Positions 19,060 through 27,327 of a DNA stretch of 64,000 bases are shown here, piece by piece (positions within the stretch are counted from its first letter, which is position 1; each line of letters begins with the position of its first letter). The notes below the pieces were generated by a model. The model was given only the letters and a program-made list of their open reading frames with translations. It searched no databases and had not been told where the DNA came from. This DNA is from Bradyrhizobium sp. SK17 (lineage in GTDB: Bacteria > Pseudomonadota > Alphaproteobacteria > Rhizobiales > Xanthobacteraceae). The translations under genes were made by a program, and so were the position numbers. The stretch is taken from assembly GCF_002831585.1 (NCBI RefSeq), contig NZ_CP025113.1, forward strand, positions 2,557,001 through 2,621,000. Reading direction: 5' to 3'.

Positions 19060-19473
19060 ATGGCCGGCACCTCCGGCAGATCAGTTATCCAAAAGCTCGG
19101 CCTCAAGCCGGGCTTTTGTGTTTTTGTCGACGGGTTGTCCGTTCCCTACGGCGACATCGTCGGCGAGTTGCCGGCCGGCGTGCGGCTGACCAAGACGGTG
19201 CGGGCGCCGCTCGATGCCGTGCATGTCTTCGCCACTGAGGCGCGTGGGCTCGCGTCGAGGCTCAGGCGTTATCGCGAGGCCATCGCGCCCGATGGCATGG
19301 TCTGGGTGTCGTGGCCGAAGAAGACGTCGGGTGTTGTGACCGATCTCAACGACGTGGCCGTGCGCGAGGCGGGGCTCGCGTCCGGCCTGGTCGACGTCAA
19401 GGTCTGCGCCGTCGATGCGGTCTGGTCGGGACTGAAATTCGTGATCCCCGTCAAGCAGCGCGACAAGCGCTGA
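19060..19473 (+). CDS. DUF3052 family protein
   Basis: 137 residues, ATG 12 bases after the ftsH stop, so possibly co-transcribed. It shows the DUF3052 pattern: an N-terminal IQKLGLKPGFCVFV strand, LDAVHVFATEARGLASRL, then APDGMVWVSWPKKTSGV and LVDVKVCAVDAVWSGLKFV. The fold resembles a methyltransferase-like Rossmann domain but lacks a glycine-rich motif I. Function unknown. Confidence 0.75.
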   Translation: MAGTSGRSVIQKLGLKPGFCVFVDGLSVPYGDIVGELPAGVRLTKTVRAPLDAVHVFATEARGLASRLRRYREAIAPDGMVWVSWPKKTSGVVTDLNDVAVREAGLASGLVDVKVCAVDAVWSGLKFVIPVKQRDKR

Positions 19474-19590
19474 ACCGCGGCGAATCTGCTTGGCCTCCAT
19501 TGCGACGCCGTGGCATCCTCGCGCCAAGCCGTTGAACGGCATGGCCGCGTCGTCCGAACAGCGCGGCAACAAGATGGGGAGGGGAGGCCG

Positions 19591-20790
19591 ATGCGTAAGG
19601 CATTCGGCGCGCTTGGCGCCATTTCATTGCTGCTGCTGCCGATCGCTTCATTCGCCGCCGAGATGCGTGGCGTCACGTCGACCGAGATCAGGATCGGCCA
19701 GACCATGCCCTATAGCGGGCCGGTGTCGGCGTTCGGTGCGCTCGGCAAGGGCGAGGCCGGCTATTTCAGGATGCTGAACGAGCGCGGCGGCATCAATGGC
19801 CGCAAGATCAACTTCATCTCGCTGGACGATTCCTACGCGCCGCCGAAGACGGTGGAGCAGACCCGCCGCCTCGTCGAGAGCGACGAGGTGGCGCTGATCT
19901 TCTCCTCGATCGGCACCGCGCACAACACCGCGATCGCAAAGTATCTCCAGGGCAAGAACATCCCGCAGCTGTTCCTCGCCTCCGGCGCCTCGAAGTTCAG
20001 CGACATCGCGCAATTCCCGCAGGCGACGATGGGCGTGCAGGCGCCGTTCCGCTACGAGGCGCGGCTCTACGCGCGCTATGCGCTGGCGAAGAATCCGAGC
20101 GCAAGGTTCGCCGTGATCTCGCAGAACGACGATTACGGCCGCGACTATCTCGCGGGCCTGAGGGACGTGCTCGGCGAGAGCTACGAGTCTCGCGTTACCA
20201 TTGCGACCTACGAGATATCGGACCCCACGATCGATTCCCAGATCGTCAAGCTGAAGGCCACCAATGCCGACGTCTTCGTGATCGCGGCAACGCCGAAATT
20301 CGCCGCGCAGTCGATCCGCAAGGCCTACGAGATCGGCTGGCGGCCGATGACCTTCCTCTCCAACACCGCGGTGTGGATTTCGACCGTGATGCAGCCGGCC
20401 GGCGTCGAGGCCGGTACCGGCATCATCTCCACGGCCTATGTGAAGGATCCGGACGATCCGGCCTGGAAGGACGATCCCGGCATGAAAGGCTGGCGCGAAT
20501 TCATGACCAGATACCTGCCCGACGGCGATCAGCACGACACCAACTACGTCAACGCCTACAACAGCGCGATGGCGCTGGAAGCGGTGCTGAAGGCGTGCGG
20601 CGACGATCTCTCGACCGAGAACATCCTGCGCCAGGCGTTCGCGATCAAGAACCTTGAATTGCCGATGCTGCTGCCCGGCATCAAGGTCAATACGTCGCCG
20701 ACCGACCACGTGCCGGTCGATCAGATGCAACTGATGCGCTTCAACGGCAAGAGCTGGGATCGCTTCGGCGAGCTGCAGACGGGGAATTGA
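19591..20790 (+). CDS. Periplasmic branched-chain amino acid-type substrate-binding protein
   Basis: About 399 residues from the ATG at 19591, which has GGGGAGG just upstream and opens a signal peptide (MRKAFGALGAISLLLLPIASFAAE); an upstream GTG extension has no such signal. The Peripla_BP_6 (LivJ-like) fold is evident: EIRIGQTMPYSGPVSAFG, GGINGRKINFISLDDSY, VEQTRRLVESDEV and RKAYEIGWRPMTFLSN. It should bind an amide, amino acid or aromatic acid for an ABC importer. No membrane or ATPase partner lies next to it, so it is an orphan here. Confidence 0.88.
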   Translation: MRKAFGALGAISLLLLPIASFAAEMRGVTSTEIRIGQTMPYSGPVSAFGALGKGEAGYFRMLNERGGINGRKINFISLDDSYAPPKTVEQTRRLVESDEVALIFSSIGTAHNTAIAKYLQGKNIPQLFLASGASKFSDIAQFPQATMGVQAPFRYEARLYARYALAKNPSARFAVISQNDDYGRDYLAGLRDVLGESYESRVTIATYEISDPTIDSQIVKLKATNADVFVIAATPKFAAQSIRKAYEIGWRPMTFLSNTAVWISTVMQPAGVEAGTGIISTAYVKDPDDPAWKDDPGMKGWREFMTRYLPDGDQHDTNYVNAYNSAMALEAVLKACGDDLSTENILRQAFAIKNLELPMLLPGIKVNTSPTDHVPVDQMQLMRFNGKSWDRFGELQTGN

Positions 20791-20811
20791 GGGCGCAGGT
20801 CGTCTCTCTCG

Positions 20812-20897
20812 CGTCATTGCGAGCAGCGTAGCGACGAAGCCATCCAACGCTCCGCAAATGCAATCCAATGGATTGCTTCGCTTCGCTCGCAATGACG
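20812..20897. repeat. Palindromic repeat between convergent genes
   Basis: Starts cgtcattgcgagc and ends gctcgcaatgacg, with a central caatccaatggattg palindrome. It occupies most of the gap between the binding-protein gene and the convergent membrane-protein gene and could work as a bidirectional transcript end. Confidence 0.8.
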
Positions 20898-20924
20898 GAA
20901 TGTCTGAGCTGAGGGGCTTTGACG

Positions 20925-22427
20925 CTAGTTCGAGCTTTCGCTCGCCGGCACCGCGCCGGCCCTCGTCTCGTCCGCTCGCACATGGATGACCGCGATGTCG
21001 TCCTTGTACAGCCGCTTCCAGCCCTTGAGATGATCAAGCACGTTTCCGGCCGGAGAGTCCGCGCCCAACAGCGTGGCGTCGATCCGGTACTTGTCGAGCA
21101 GCCCCAGCAGCTGGCCGACATCGCGGGCGTCGAGCGCGTCGTAATAGTCGAGCACGAATTGCTCGCCATAGAGCTCGGCGCGGCCGTCGATGAACACCTT
21201 CATGTCGCGGCTGACCATGTAGCCGCCGAACGGCGCGGTGCTGAACACCCGCTCCGCCTTGTGCTGCTGGAGCACGTCGACGGCAGCAACCGGCGAGAAC
21301 ATCGGCAGGAATTTGAACGGATGTTGGGCGACGAACATCGTGGTCGTCAGCGATGCGCCGACCAGCATCGCGAGCCCGGCCAGGATCGTGACGACGGGGG
21401 CCGAACGGTTGTCCTCGAAGCGAGAGGCGCCTGAGCTTGCCGTGCCCCATTGCTCTGATATCGGCTTGGCGAGCACCAGCGGCGCGATGAAGGCGAACAC
21501 CTCGATGTTGCGGACATGGCTCAGCGCCATCCAGATCAGGCCGAGCAGCAGCAGGATCCGCGGCACCGGCAAGGTCAGCCTGCGATAGCAGATCAGGCCG
21601 ATGAGGCCGAGCAGCGTGGCCTCGAAGAAGCTCGGCTTGCTGAAGTCCGCGGGCTTCCATTCGCCAATCAGGGTCAGCAATTTGCCGAGGCTGAGGATCT
21701 TGGTGGCGCCGAGCAGGCTGTTCCAGCCATAGGGCGTCACGCAGCTCGCGGCCAATGCGGCAAGACCGAACACGCCCCATTGAACGATGAGCTGGCGGCG
21801 GCGGGCCGGCTCCACGTTCCAGATCGCCTCAAGTCCGATCGGCCCGATCAGCGCCAGGCCGAGCACGAAGCCGCCATGCAGATTGGCCCACAGCGTCATC
21901 AACGGCAGCAGCCACCATGATGGTGAGGTGCGGCGATCCGCGGCCGCGATCAGGCCGCCGATGAACGCCAGCAACACCGGCAGCGCCAGCACGTGGGGCC
22001 GCGCGAGGAAGTGGGTCGTCGACAGCAACAGCGCCAGTGCCGCGATCAGGATCGCGCGCGCCGGATCGAAATGCGGGCTCAGCAGATGCAGGAAGATCGC
22101 GACCGTCGCGCCGATCGCGAGCGACGACAGGATCACGGGCCCGGCCCAATCGCCGCCGTAGACCAGCGCGTAAGCCACCTGCGACAGCCACGAGCTCGAG
22201 ATCCAGGCTTCGCCGTAGTGGGTGAACGAGAATACGTCGGACGTGGGCATCGCGCCGTTGTCGAGAATCCATTGTCCGACCCTGATCTGCCACATCGTGT
22301 CGGTATCGCGCAGCAGGATCTCCCCGGCCGAGAGATAGAACAGATAGGCGCCCACGGCGGCGCACAGCGGCACCAGTCCGCGCACCGCGCTACGGCTGCT
22401 CACGCTGCTGGTGATCGAGAGTGACAT
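20925..22427 (-). CDS. Polytopic membrane protein of GT-C-like architecture
   Basis: 500 residues with about ten to twelve membrane helices over residues 15-380 and a soluble C-terminal region (about 385-500). The first loop reads DTDTMWQIRVGQWI, then PTSDVFSFTHYGEAW and SSSWLSQVAY. An acidic first periplasmic loop followed by W-L-x-x-V recalls polyisoprenyl-dependent GT-C glycosyltransferases, but I recognise no named family. The tail contains VFIDGRAELYGEQFVLDYYD and a predicted alpha/beta segment. Single gene; an imperfect palindrome lies 34 bases upstream of the start. Confidence 0.6.
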   Translation of the reverse strand: MSLSITSSVSSRSAVRGLVPLCAAVGAYLFYLSAGEILLRDTDTMWQIRVGQWILDNGAMPTSDVFSFTHYGEAWISSSWLSQVAYALVYGGDWAGPVILSSLAIGATVAIFLHLLSPHFDPARAILIAALALLLSTTHFLARPHVLALPVLLAFIGGLIAAADRRTSPSWWLLPLMTLWANLHGGFVLGLALIGPIGLEAIWNVEPARRRQLIVQWGVFGLAALAASCVTPYGWNSLLGATKILSLGKLLTLIGEWKPADFSKPSFFEATLLGLIGLICYRRLTLPVPRILLLLGLIWMALSHVRNIEVFAFIAPLVLAKPISEQWGTASSGASRFEDNRSAPVVTILAGLAMLVGASLTTTMFVAQHPFKFLPMFSPVAAVDVLQQHKAERVFSTAPFGGYMVSRDMKVFIDGRAELYGEQFVLDYYDALDARDVGQLLGLLDKYRIDATLLGADSPAGNVLDHLKGWKRLYKDDIAVIHVRADETRAGAVPASESSN

Positions 22428-22875
22428 GCGCTTTCTTGTCTTCGGGCCGGGGGATCACAAGGCAACGCCACGCGTGACGTTGCCCGCACTCGACCACGGC
22501 TTCCGATAAACTCGGGTAAATGCGGCCGCGACAAAGCTGCGCCGGCCCGAGACCGGTGCCTCGATTTTGAGCGATCATCTTAGCTTGCGGTTCACCATCG
22601 CGATCAGGCCTCGACCCGGTGGCCAGCTCTTCCGCAGCGGGCGGCGGCCATCATTTCCAGCGGCCTATGCTTCCATGAGCGGCGGTAACAGTCCTTCGGC
22701 TCAATCAGAGGTAGCATGTGGCTGTCGTAAAATCCTTACAATTCCAGCTTGTCATTCAGTTTGAATAGTTGTTCACTTCTTCAGGCGATTGCGGGATCAA
22801 TCGTTCAAAGCATTGAAGATTCGTGGGTTCTGCCGGTGGGCGCCGGTCAGGGTGCACGGTGGGGGACGGAACGCC
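22428..22875. other. 448-base divergent intergenic region
   Basis: No gene supported. It holds divergent promoters for the membrane-protein gene (minus) and the TetR gene (plus). The only structure seen is a 24-base palindrome with one mismatched pair at 22461-22484, which could be an operator. Base composition is less GC-rich in 22700-22800, as expected for a promoter region. Confidence 0.5.
22461..22484. promoter_or_regulatory. Imperfect palindrome, candidate operator
   Basis: ggcaacgccacg followed by cgtgacgttgcc; 22 of 24 positions are symmetric. It sits 34 bases upstream of the membrane-protein start and about 390 bases before the TetR start. No binding protein can be named. Confidence 0.3.
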
Positions 22876-23550
22876 ATGGTCTACCGGCGAACACATCAGG
22901 TCGTAAAACGGCTGGCTGCCCGGCGCAGTGCCATCCTGTCGGCTGCGCGGGACGCGGCGGCGGCGGGCGGCATGGCGGCGGTCCAGATTGCGCCGGTGGC
23001 GGTGCGGGCCAATGTCGCCGCAGGTACCGTCTACCGCTATTTCCCGTCGAAGGCCGAGCTGATCTCGGAACTGATCACCGAGGTCTCGCGCGACGAACTG
23101 TCCGCGATCAGGCGGGCCGCGGACGCCGCGCCCGGCCCGTCGTCGGCATTGGCCGCCGCGGTGACGACGATTGCGGTCCATGTGCTGTCGCAGCGCAAGC
23201 TCGCCTGGGGTATCCTGGCCGAGCCGGTCGACGTCGACGTCACGGCCTCGCGCCTCGCCAGTCGTCGCGATATTTCCGGCGAGCTTGCCATGCGCATCGA
23301 CGCGGCCGTGCGTGCCGGCCATCTGCCGGCGCAGGACACCGCGCTGGCCGCCACGGCCTTGCTCGGCGCACTGCACGAGGCGCTGGTCGGCCCACTGGCG
23401 CCGGCCAATCTCGATGATCCGATCAAGCTGCGCGATGCGGTGCAGACCGTGACGTTGCTGGCACTGCGCGCGGTCGGCGTGATGGACGCGCGCGCGCGAG
23501 GTCTGGTGGTGCAGGCGACGACACCGGCCAAGGCACTGGTCGGCGCTTGA
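22876..23550 (+). CDS. TetR family transcriptional regulator
   Basis: 224 residues from the ATG at 22876, with GGGGGAC upstream; a longer in-frame start at 22789 is less likely. The N-terminal helix-turn-helix has RRSAILSAARDAAAAGGMAAVQIAPVAVRANVAAGTVYRYFPSKAELISEL, ending in the family's TVYRYFPSKAEL. The ligand domain is variable. TetR repressors often act on neighbouring genes; the OsmC gene 83 bases downstream on the same strand is a reasonable but unproven target. Confidence 0.88.
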   Translation: MVYRRTHQVVKRLAARRSAILSAARDAAAAGGMAAVQIAPVAVRANVAAGTVYRYFPSKAELISELITEVSRDELSAIRRAADAAPGPSSALAAAVTTIAVHVLSQRKLAWGILAEPVDVDVTASRLASRRDISGELAMRIDAAVRAGHLPAQDTALAATALLGALHEALVGPLAPANLDDPIKLRDAVQTVTLLALRAVGVMDARARGLVVQATTPAKALVGA

Positions 23551-23633
23551 TACGGCGCCGCGCCGCGAACACTTCCGTCGTATCGGCGTTGTAGCCTTGC
23601 GGACCGGGTTCAACCAACCTCACGGAGCAACGC

Positions 23634-24062
23634 ATGACGACCACCCATGGCTCGGCCAAATGGCAGGGCGGCATCAAGGACGGCAAGGGCGCGATCTCGA
23701 CCAAGAGCGGCGCACTCGCCGATTATCCCTATGGCTTCGCCAGCCGCTTCGAGGGCAAGCCCGGTTCGAATCCCGAGGAGTTGATCGGCGCGGCGCATGC
23801 CGCCTGCTTCACGATGGCGCTGTCGCTGATCCTGGGCGAGGCCAAGCTCACCGCCGAGCACATGGAGACCAAGGCCGACGTCACCCTGGAGAAGGTCGCC
23901 GACGGCTTCGCCATCACCGCGGTGCATTTGACGCTGTCGGCGAAGATTCCGGGCGCCGATGACGCGACGTTCCAGGAATTGGCCGGCAAGGCGAAGGCCG
24001 GATGCCCGGTGTCGAAACTGCTCAACACCAAGATCACGCTCGACGCCTCGTTGCAGGGCTGA
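23634..24062 (+). CDS. OsmC family peroxiredoxin
   Basis: 142 residues. The catalytic cysteine pair is Cys58 in GAAHAACFTMAL and Cys124 in KAKAGCPVSKLL, the hallmark of the OsmC/Ohr fold. The NPEELIGAAHAACF segment matches the OsmC subgroup (general and hydrogen-peroxide-type) better than Ohr. It reduces organic or fatty-acid hydroperoxides in the cytoplasm using dithiols. It follows the tetR gene on the same strand and may be regulated by it. Confidence 0.9.
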   Translation: MTTTHGSAKWQGGIKDGKGAISTKSGALADYPYGFASRFEGKPGSNPEELIGAAHAACFTMALSLILGEAKLTAEHMETKADVTLEKVADGFAITAVHLTLSAKIPGADDATFQELAGKAKAGCPVSKLLNTKITLDASLQG

Positions 24063-24143
24063 TCGCGGCGCCTGCGCGTTCGAGCAATGCTGCTTCGGTT
24101 CTGATCATTCAAGAACCGAAGCTGCGGTTTCCTGCTCTGGCCG

Positions 24144-25580
24144 TCAGACCTGCGCGTCGCCGTTCGGCCCGACCGAGGCGATGCGCAGCATGTTGGTGGT
24201 GCCGGGCGCGCCGAGCGGCACGCCGGCGACGATGATGACGCGCTGGCCGGCCTTGGCGAAGCCGTCGCGGAATGCGATCGAGCCGGCCCGATCGACCATG
24301 TCGTCGAGATCGTGCGCGTCCTCGGCGACCACGCAGTGCACACCCCACACCACCGCCAGCTTGCGGCCGGTGACCAGATTCGGCGTGATCGCGACCACCG
24401 GCACCTTCGGGCGCTCGCGCGCCACGCGGATCGCGGTCGAACCCGAGGAGGTCCAGCAGATGATCGCCGACAGGTCGAGCGTTTCGGCGATCTGCCGCGC
24501 GGCATCGGCGATGGCATCGCCCACCGTCGGCTCCGGATCGGCACGTTGCGCGTTCAGCACGCCGCGATAGGTCGGGTCGCGCTCCACTTCCTCGCCGATG
24601 CGGTTCATGGTCGAGACTGCTTCCACGGGGAATTTGCCGGCCGCGGATTCCGCCGAGAGCATGATGGCATCGGCGCCTTCGTACACCGCGGTGGCGACGT
24701 CGGAGACCTCGGCGCGCGTCGGCACCGGGGCCTGGATCATCGATTCCAGCATCTGGGTCGCGACCACCACCGGCTTGCCGGCGCGGCGCGCCATCCGGGT
24801 CATCTGCTTCTGTAGGCTCGGCACCCGCTCTAGCGGCAGCTCGACGCCGAGATCGCCGCGCGCCACCATCAGCGCGTCCGACGCGTCGATGATGTCGGCG
24901 AGGCGGTCGATCGCCTGCGGCTTCTCGATCTTGGCCATCACGGCGGCGCGGCCGCGGATCATCTTCTTGGCCTCGATCACATCCTCGGCACGCTGCACGA
25001 ATGACAGCGCGACCCAATCGATTCCCTCCGGCAGCGCGGCTTCGAGATCGGCGCGGTCTTTCGGCGTCATCGCCGAGACCGGCAGATCGGTGTCGGGCAG
25101 GCTGACGCCCTTGCGGTCCGACATCTTGCCGCCGATCACCACGCGCGTGACCGCGCGGTCGGGTGAGGTCTCCTCGGCGATCAGCCGCACCTTGCCGTCG
25201 TCGAGCAGCAACGCGTGCCCCGGCCGGAGCGCGGCGAGGATTTCGGGATGCGGAAGCTGGACGCGGCTGTTGTCGCCCGGCGTCTTGTCGGAATCCAGGA
25301 TGAAGTTCTGGCCGTTCTTGAGCTGGGTCGAGCCTTCCGCGAAGGCCCCGAGCCGCAGCTTCGGCCCTTGCAGGTCGACCAGGATGCCGATCGGCCGTCC
25401 ATAGCTCGATTCGACGTTGCGGATGGTCTTGACCAGCTCCCGCATCTTGTCATGCGGCGTATGGCTCATGTTGATGCGGAAGACGTCGGCACCCGCCTCG
25501 AACAGCTTGCGGATCATCGCACTGTCCGAGGAGGCCGGGCCGAGCGTTGCGAGGATCTTGATTCGGCGCAGTCGTCTCAT
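24144..25580 (-). CDS. pyk: Pyruvate kinase
   Basis: 478 residues from the ATG at 25580. Landmarks: IKILATLGPASS at the start, FRINMSH, ILVDLQGPKLR, the active-site VMAKIEKPQA with the catalytic lysine, MVARGDLGVELP, and PVVVATQMLESMI. The C-terminal domain lacks an obvious classical fructose-bisphosphate loop, but this cannot be settled by eye. It makes pyruvate and ATP from phosphoenolpyruvate and ADP in lower glycolysis. The start overlaps the stop of the upstream DUF1036 gene (ATGA), so translation is probably coupled. Confidence 0.95.
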   Translation of the reverse strand: MRRLRRIKILATLGPASSDSAMIRKLFEAGADVFRINMSHTPHDKMRELVKTIRNVESSYGRPIGILVDLQGPKLRLGAFAEGSTQLKNGQNFILDSDKTPGDNSRVQLPHPEILAALRPGHALLLDDGKVRLIAEETSPDRAVTRVVIGGKMSDRKGVSLPDTDLPVSAMTPKDRADLEAALPEGIDWVALSFVQRAEDVIEAKKMIRGRAAVMAKIEKPQAIDRLADIIDASDALMVARGDLGVELPLERVPSLQKQMTRMARRAGKPVVVATQMLESMIQAPVPTRAEVSDVATAVYEGADAIMLSAESAAGKFPVEAVSTMNRIGEEVERDPTYRGVLNAQRADPEPTVGDAIADAARQIAETLDLSAIICWTSSGSTAIRVARERPKVPVVAITPNLVTGRKLAVVWGVHCVVAEDAHDLDDMVDRAGSIAFRDGFAKAGQRVIIVAGVPLGAPGTTNMLRIASVGPNGDAQV

Positions 25581-26188
25581 GGTTTGTTTCCGGGCGGCGT
25601 TGCGGCTGGCGGCAGACCCGGCGCGCTCGGCGCCGTTGCGCCCGGCGGCGGGTTTTGCAGGCCCGGCATCGCCCCGGGACTTCCCGGGCCTACGCCTCCC
25701 GGCATTCCCGGTACTTTCTGCGGCTGTTGTTCGGTGGCTTCGGTCAGCTGGACGGTCCATGCACGCTGCTCGCCGGTGTCGACCTCGAAGAAGCCGGTGC
25801 GGTCAAAGCCGCGCGCCAGGCAGTTCTCGGTGCCCTTGATGGTGAATTCCTTGTCGCGCGAGCACATGAAGGCCTGGCCGGACCATTCGCCGCCGCGATC
25901 GTAGTCGAGTGCGTAGATGTAGTAGTAGCGCGCCACGAGGTTGCCGCGCAGCAGGGTCTCGCAGGTCCGCGACGACACGTTCCACCAGCCTTCCGTGGTC
26001 CAGCCCTCGGCGTCCTTGTAGCCGAGCGCGATTCCGACGCGGCTCGAGGTGTTGTTGCAGAGCCGGAAATCGGCGGCCGCCGGACTCGTCCACAGGCACG
26101 CCGCGACGACCGCCAGCACCGGCAGGATGCAGGCCCAGGTCAGGCGGATGGTGCGGGAGACTGAAGCGGGAGAATCTGTTGGGCTCAT
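25577..26188 (-). CDS. DUF1036 exported protein, pyk partner
   Basis: 203 residues. The N-terminal signal segment (about 14-38, ending SPAAADF) is followed by the DUF1036 domain: FRLCNNTSSRVGIALGYKDAEGWTTEGWW, RTCETLLRG, and YYIYALDYDRGGEWSG with paired cysteines. The C-terminal 50 residues are a Pro/Gly-rich tail (PGMPGGVGPGSPGAMPG). It is a small secreted or periplasmic protein of unknown function. The four-base overlap with pyk is a frequent arrangement in Rhizobiales and implies one transcript. Confidence 0.85.
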   Translation of the reverse strand: MSPTDSPASVSRTIRLTWACILPVLAVVAACLWTSPAAADFRLCNNTSSRVGIALGYKDAEGWTTEGWWNVSSRTCETLLRGNLVARYYYIYALDYDRGGEWSGQAFMCSRDKEFTIKGTENCLARGFDRTGFFEVDTGEQRAWTVQLTEATEQQPQKVPGMPGGVGPGSPGAMPGLQNPPPGATAPSAPGLPPAATPPGNKP

Positions 26189-26385
26189 GCGGCGAAGCTA
26201 TATCAAATCATTGACGATTTCGCGTGCCCGGCTGGCACTGTCAACGGGCGGGCGCCCATCTCCCAACACGGTGGGACCTGGCGAGTGGTGCCGAGCCGGT
26301 CCGTCTTGCGCGCCGAGTTGGCAAAATCTGTGACAATTCCCACCTGATATCAATATGGTGAGCGTCACACACCGGGATCACGATT

Positions 26386-26688
26386 ATGAGCATTGACGAC
26401 AAAACAAGAACAGAGCTTGAGGCTGCGGTGTTTCGGCGCCTTGTCGGTCATCTGCGCGACCGGACCGATGTGCAGAACATCGACCTGATGAACCTCGCCG
26501 GCTTCTGCCGCAACTGCCTGTCCAACTGGATGAAGGAAGAGGCCGACGCCAAGGGCCTTGCGGTGAGCAAGGACGAGAGCCGCGAGGCGGTCTACGGCAT
26601 GCCCTATGAGGAATGGAAGGCGAAATATCAGGGCAGCGCGACGCCCGAGCAGCTCGCGGCGATGAAGAAGGCCCAAAGCGGGCACTGA
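26386..26688 (+). CDS. DUF1244 family protein
   Basis: 100 residues, small and helical. The family core is visible: VFRRLVGHLRDRTDVQNIDLMNLAGFCRNCL, then SNWMKEEADAKG, and YGMPYEEWKAKYQ. The FCRNCLSNW cysteines may bind metal. DUF1244 proteins are conserved across alphaproteobacteria without a known role. gapR follows on the same strand after 175 bases. Confidence 0.88.
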   Translation: MSIDDKTRTELEAAVFRRLVGHLRDRTDVQNIDLMNLAGFCRNCLSNWMKEEADAKGLAVSKDESREAVYGMPYEEWKAKYQGSATPEQLAAMKKAQSGH

Positions 26689-26817
26689 ATCCCGGCCTGT
26701 GTGACATCGGTTCCGTCGACGCGCGCATCTCCTGTGGGCGCGCTGTGGATGAGCGCGATGTTTCCTTGACGGAACGCGCTCCAAAATCGAGGGTCGCCCG
26801 CAGCAAGCGGTGCGCAG

Positions 26818-26833
26818 GACGCGTATTCGCGTC
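26818..26833. promoter_or_regulatory. Short perfect inverted repeat upstream of gapR
   Basis: gacgcg-tatt-cgcgtc, a 6-base perfect stem with a 4-base centre, 31 bases before the gapR start codon. It could be an operator or a leader hairpin; nothing identifies a binding factor. Confidence 0.3.
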
Positions 26834-26863
26834 ACATTTTCAATGCCTGTTCAGGAGTACGCG

Positions 26864-27136
26864 ATGGCCACCACGTCTGCCGCCGTCAAGGAAGAGCCCG
26901 CAACGCGATTTGCCAAGGACCAGCTCAAGTCGATCATCGAGCGCATCGAGCGGCTTGAAGAAGAGAAGAAGACGATCTCGGACGACATCCGCGACGTCTA
27001 TGCCGAAAGCAAGGGCAACGGATACGACGTCAAGGCGCTGCGCGCGATCATCCGGCTGCGCAAGCAGGATCCGAACGAGCGCATGGAGCAGGAGACCATC
27101 CTGGAAACCTACATGCAGGCGCTTGGCATGCTCTGA
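26864..27136 (+). CDS. gapR: Nucleoid-associated protein GapR (DUF2312)
   Basis: 90 residues from the ATG at 26864 (AGGAG upstream). The family signature is seen in [23 protein letters not shown], a coiled coil, then [28 protein letters not shown]. In Caulobacter GapR binds overtwisted AT-rich DNA ahead of replication forks and is needed for normal chromosome replication. The DUF1244-gapR order is shared with many Rhizobiales. Confidence 0.92.
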   Translation: MATTSAAVKEEPATRFAKDQLKSIIERIERLEEEKKTISDDIRDVYAESKGNGYDVKALRAIIRLRKQDPNERMEQETILETYMQALGML

Positions 27137-27192
27137 GGCCTTTGCGGCCTCTGTCCCCGGATAACAGGCTGCGCGCATGCGCAGCCGTTGGC

Positions 27193-27271
27193 GGGCTTCG
27201 CGAAGCCCGGGGGTACCTGACTTTACGTGATGGCTGGCTGTGGACCCGGATTGCGCTTCGCTGCATCCGGG
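27193..27271. repeat. Two palindromes between convergent gapR and the mepK-like gene
   Basis: A perfect 16-base palindrome gggcttcgcgaagccc (27193-27208) is followed by a second hairpin (27245-27271, cccggat... atccggg) of the repeat type common in Bradyrhizobium. They lie in the 190-base gap between convergent genes and probably mark transcript ends. Confidence 0.6.
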
Positions 27272-27327
27272 CGCTACGGGCCCGCGTGCGCAGAATGCTC
27301 AGAAAGTCGCTTGAAGGAGGCGGCCGC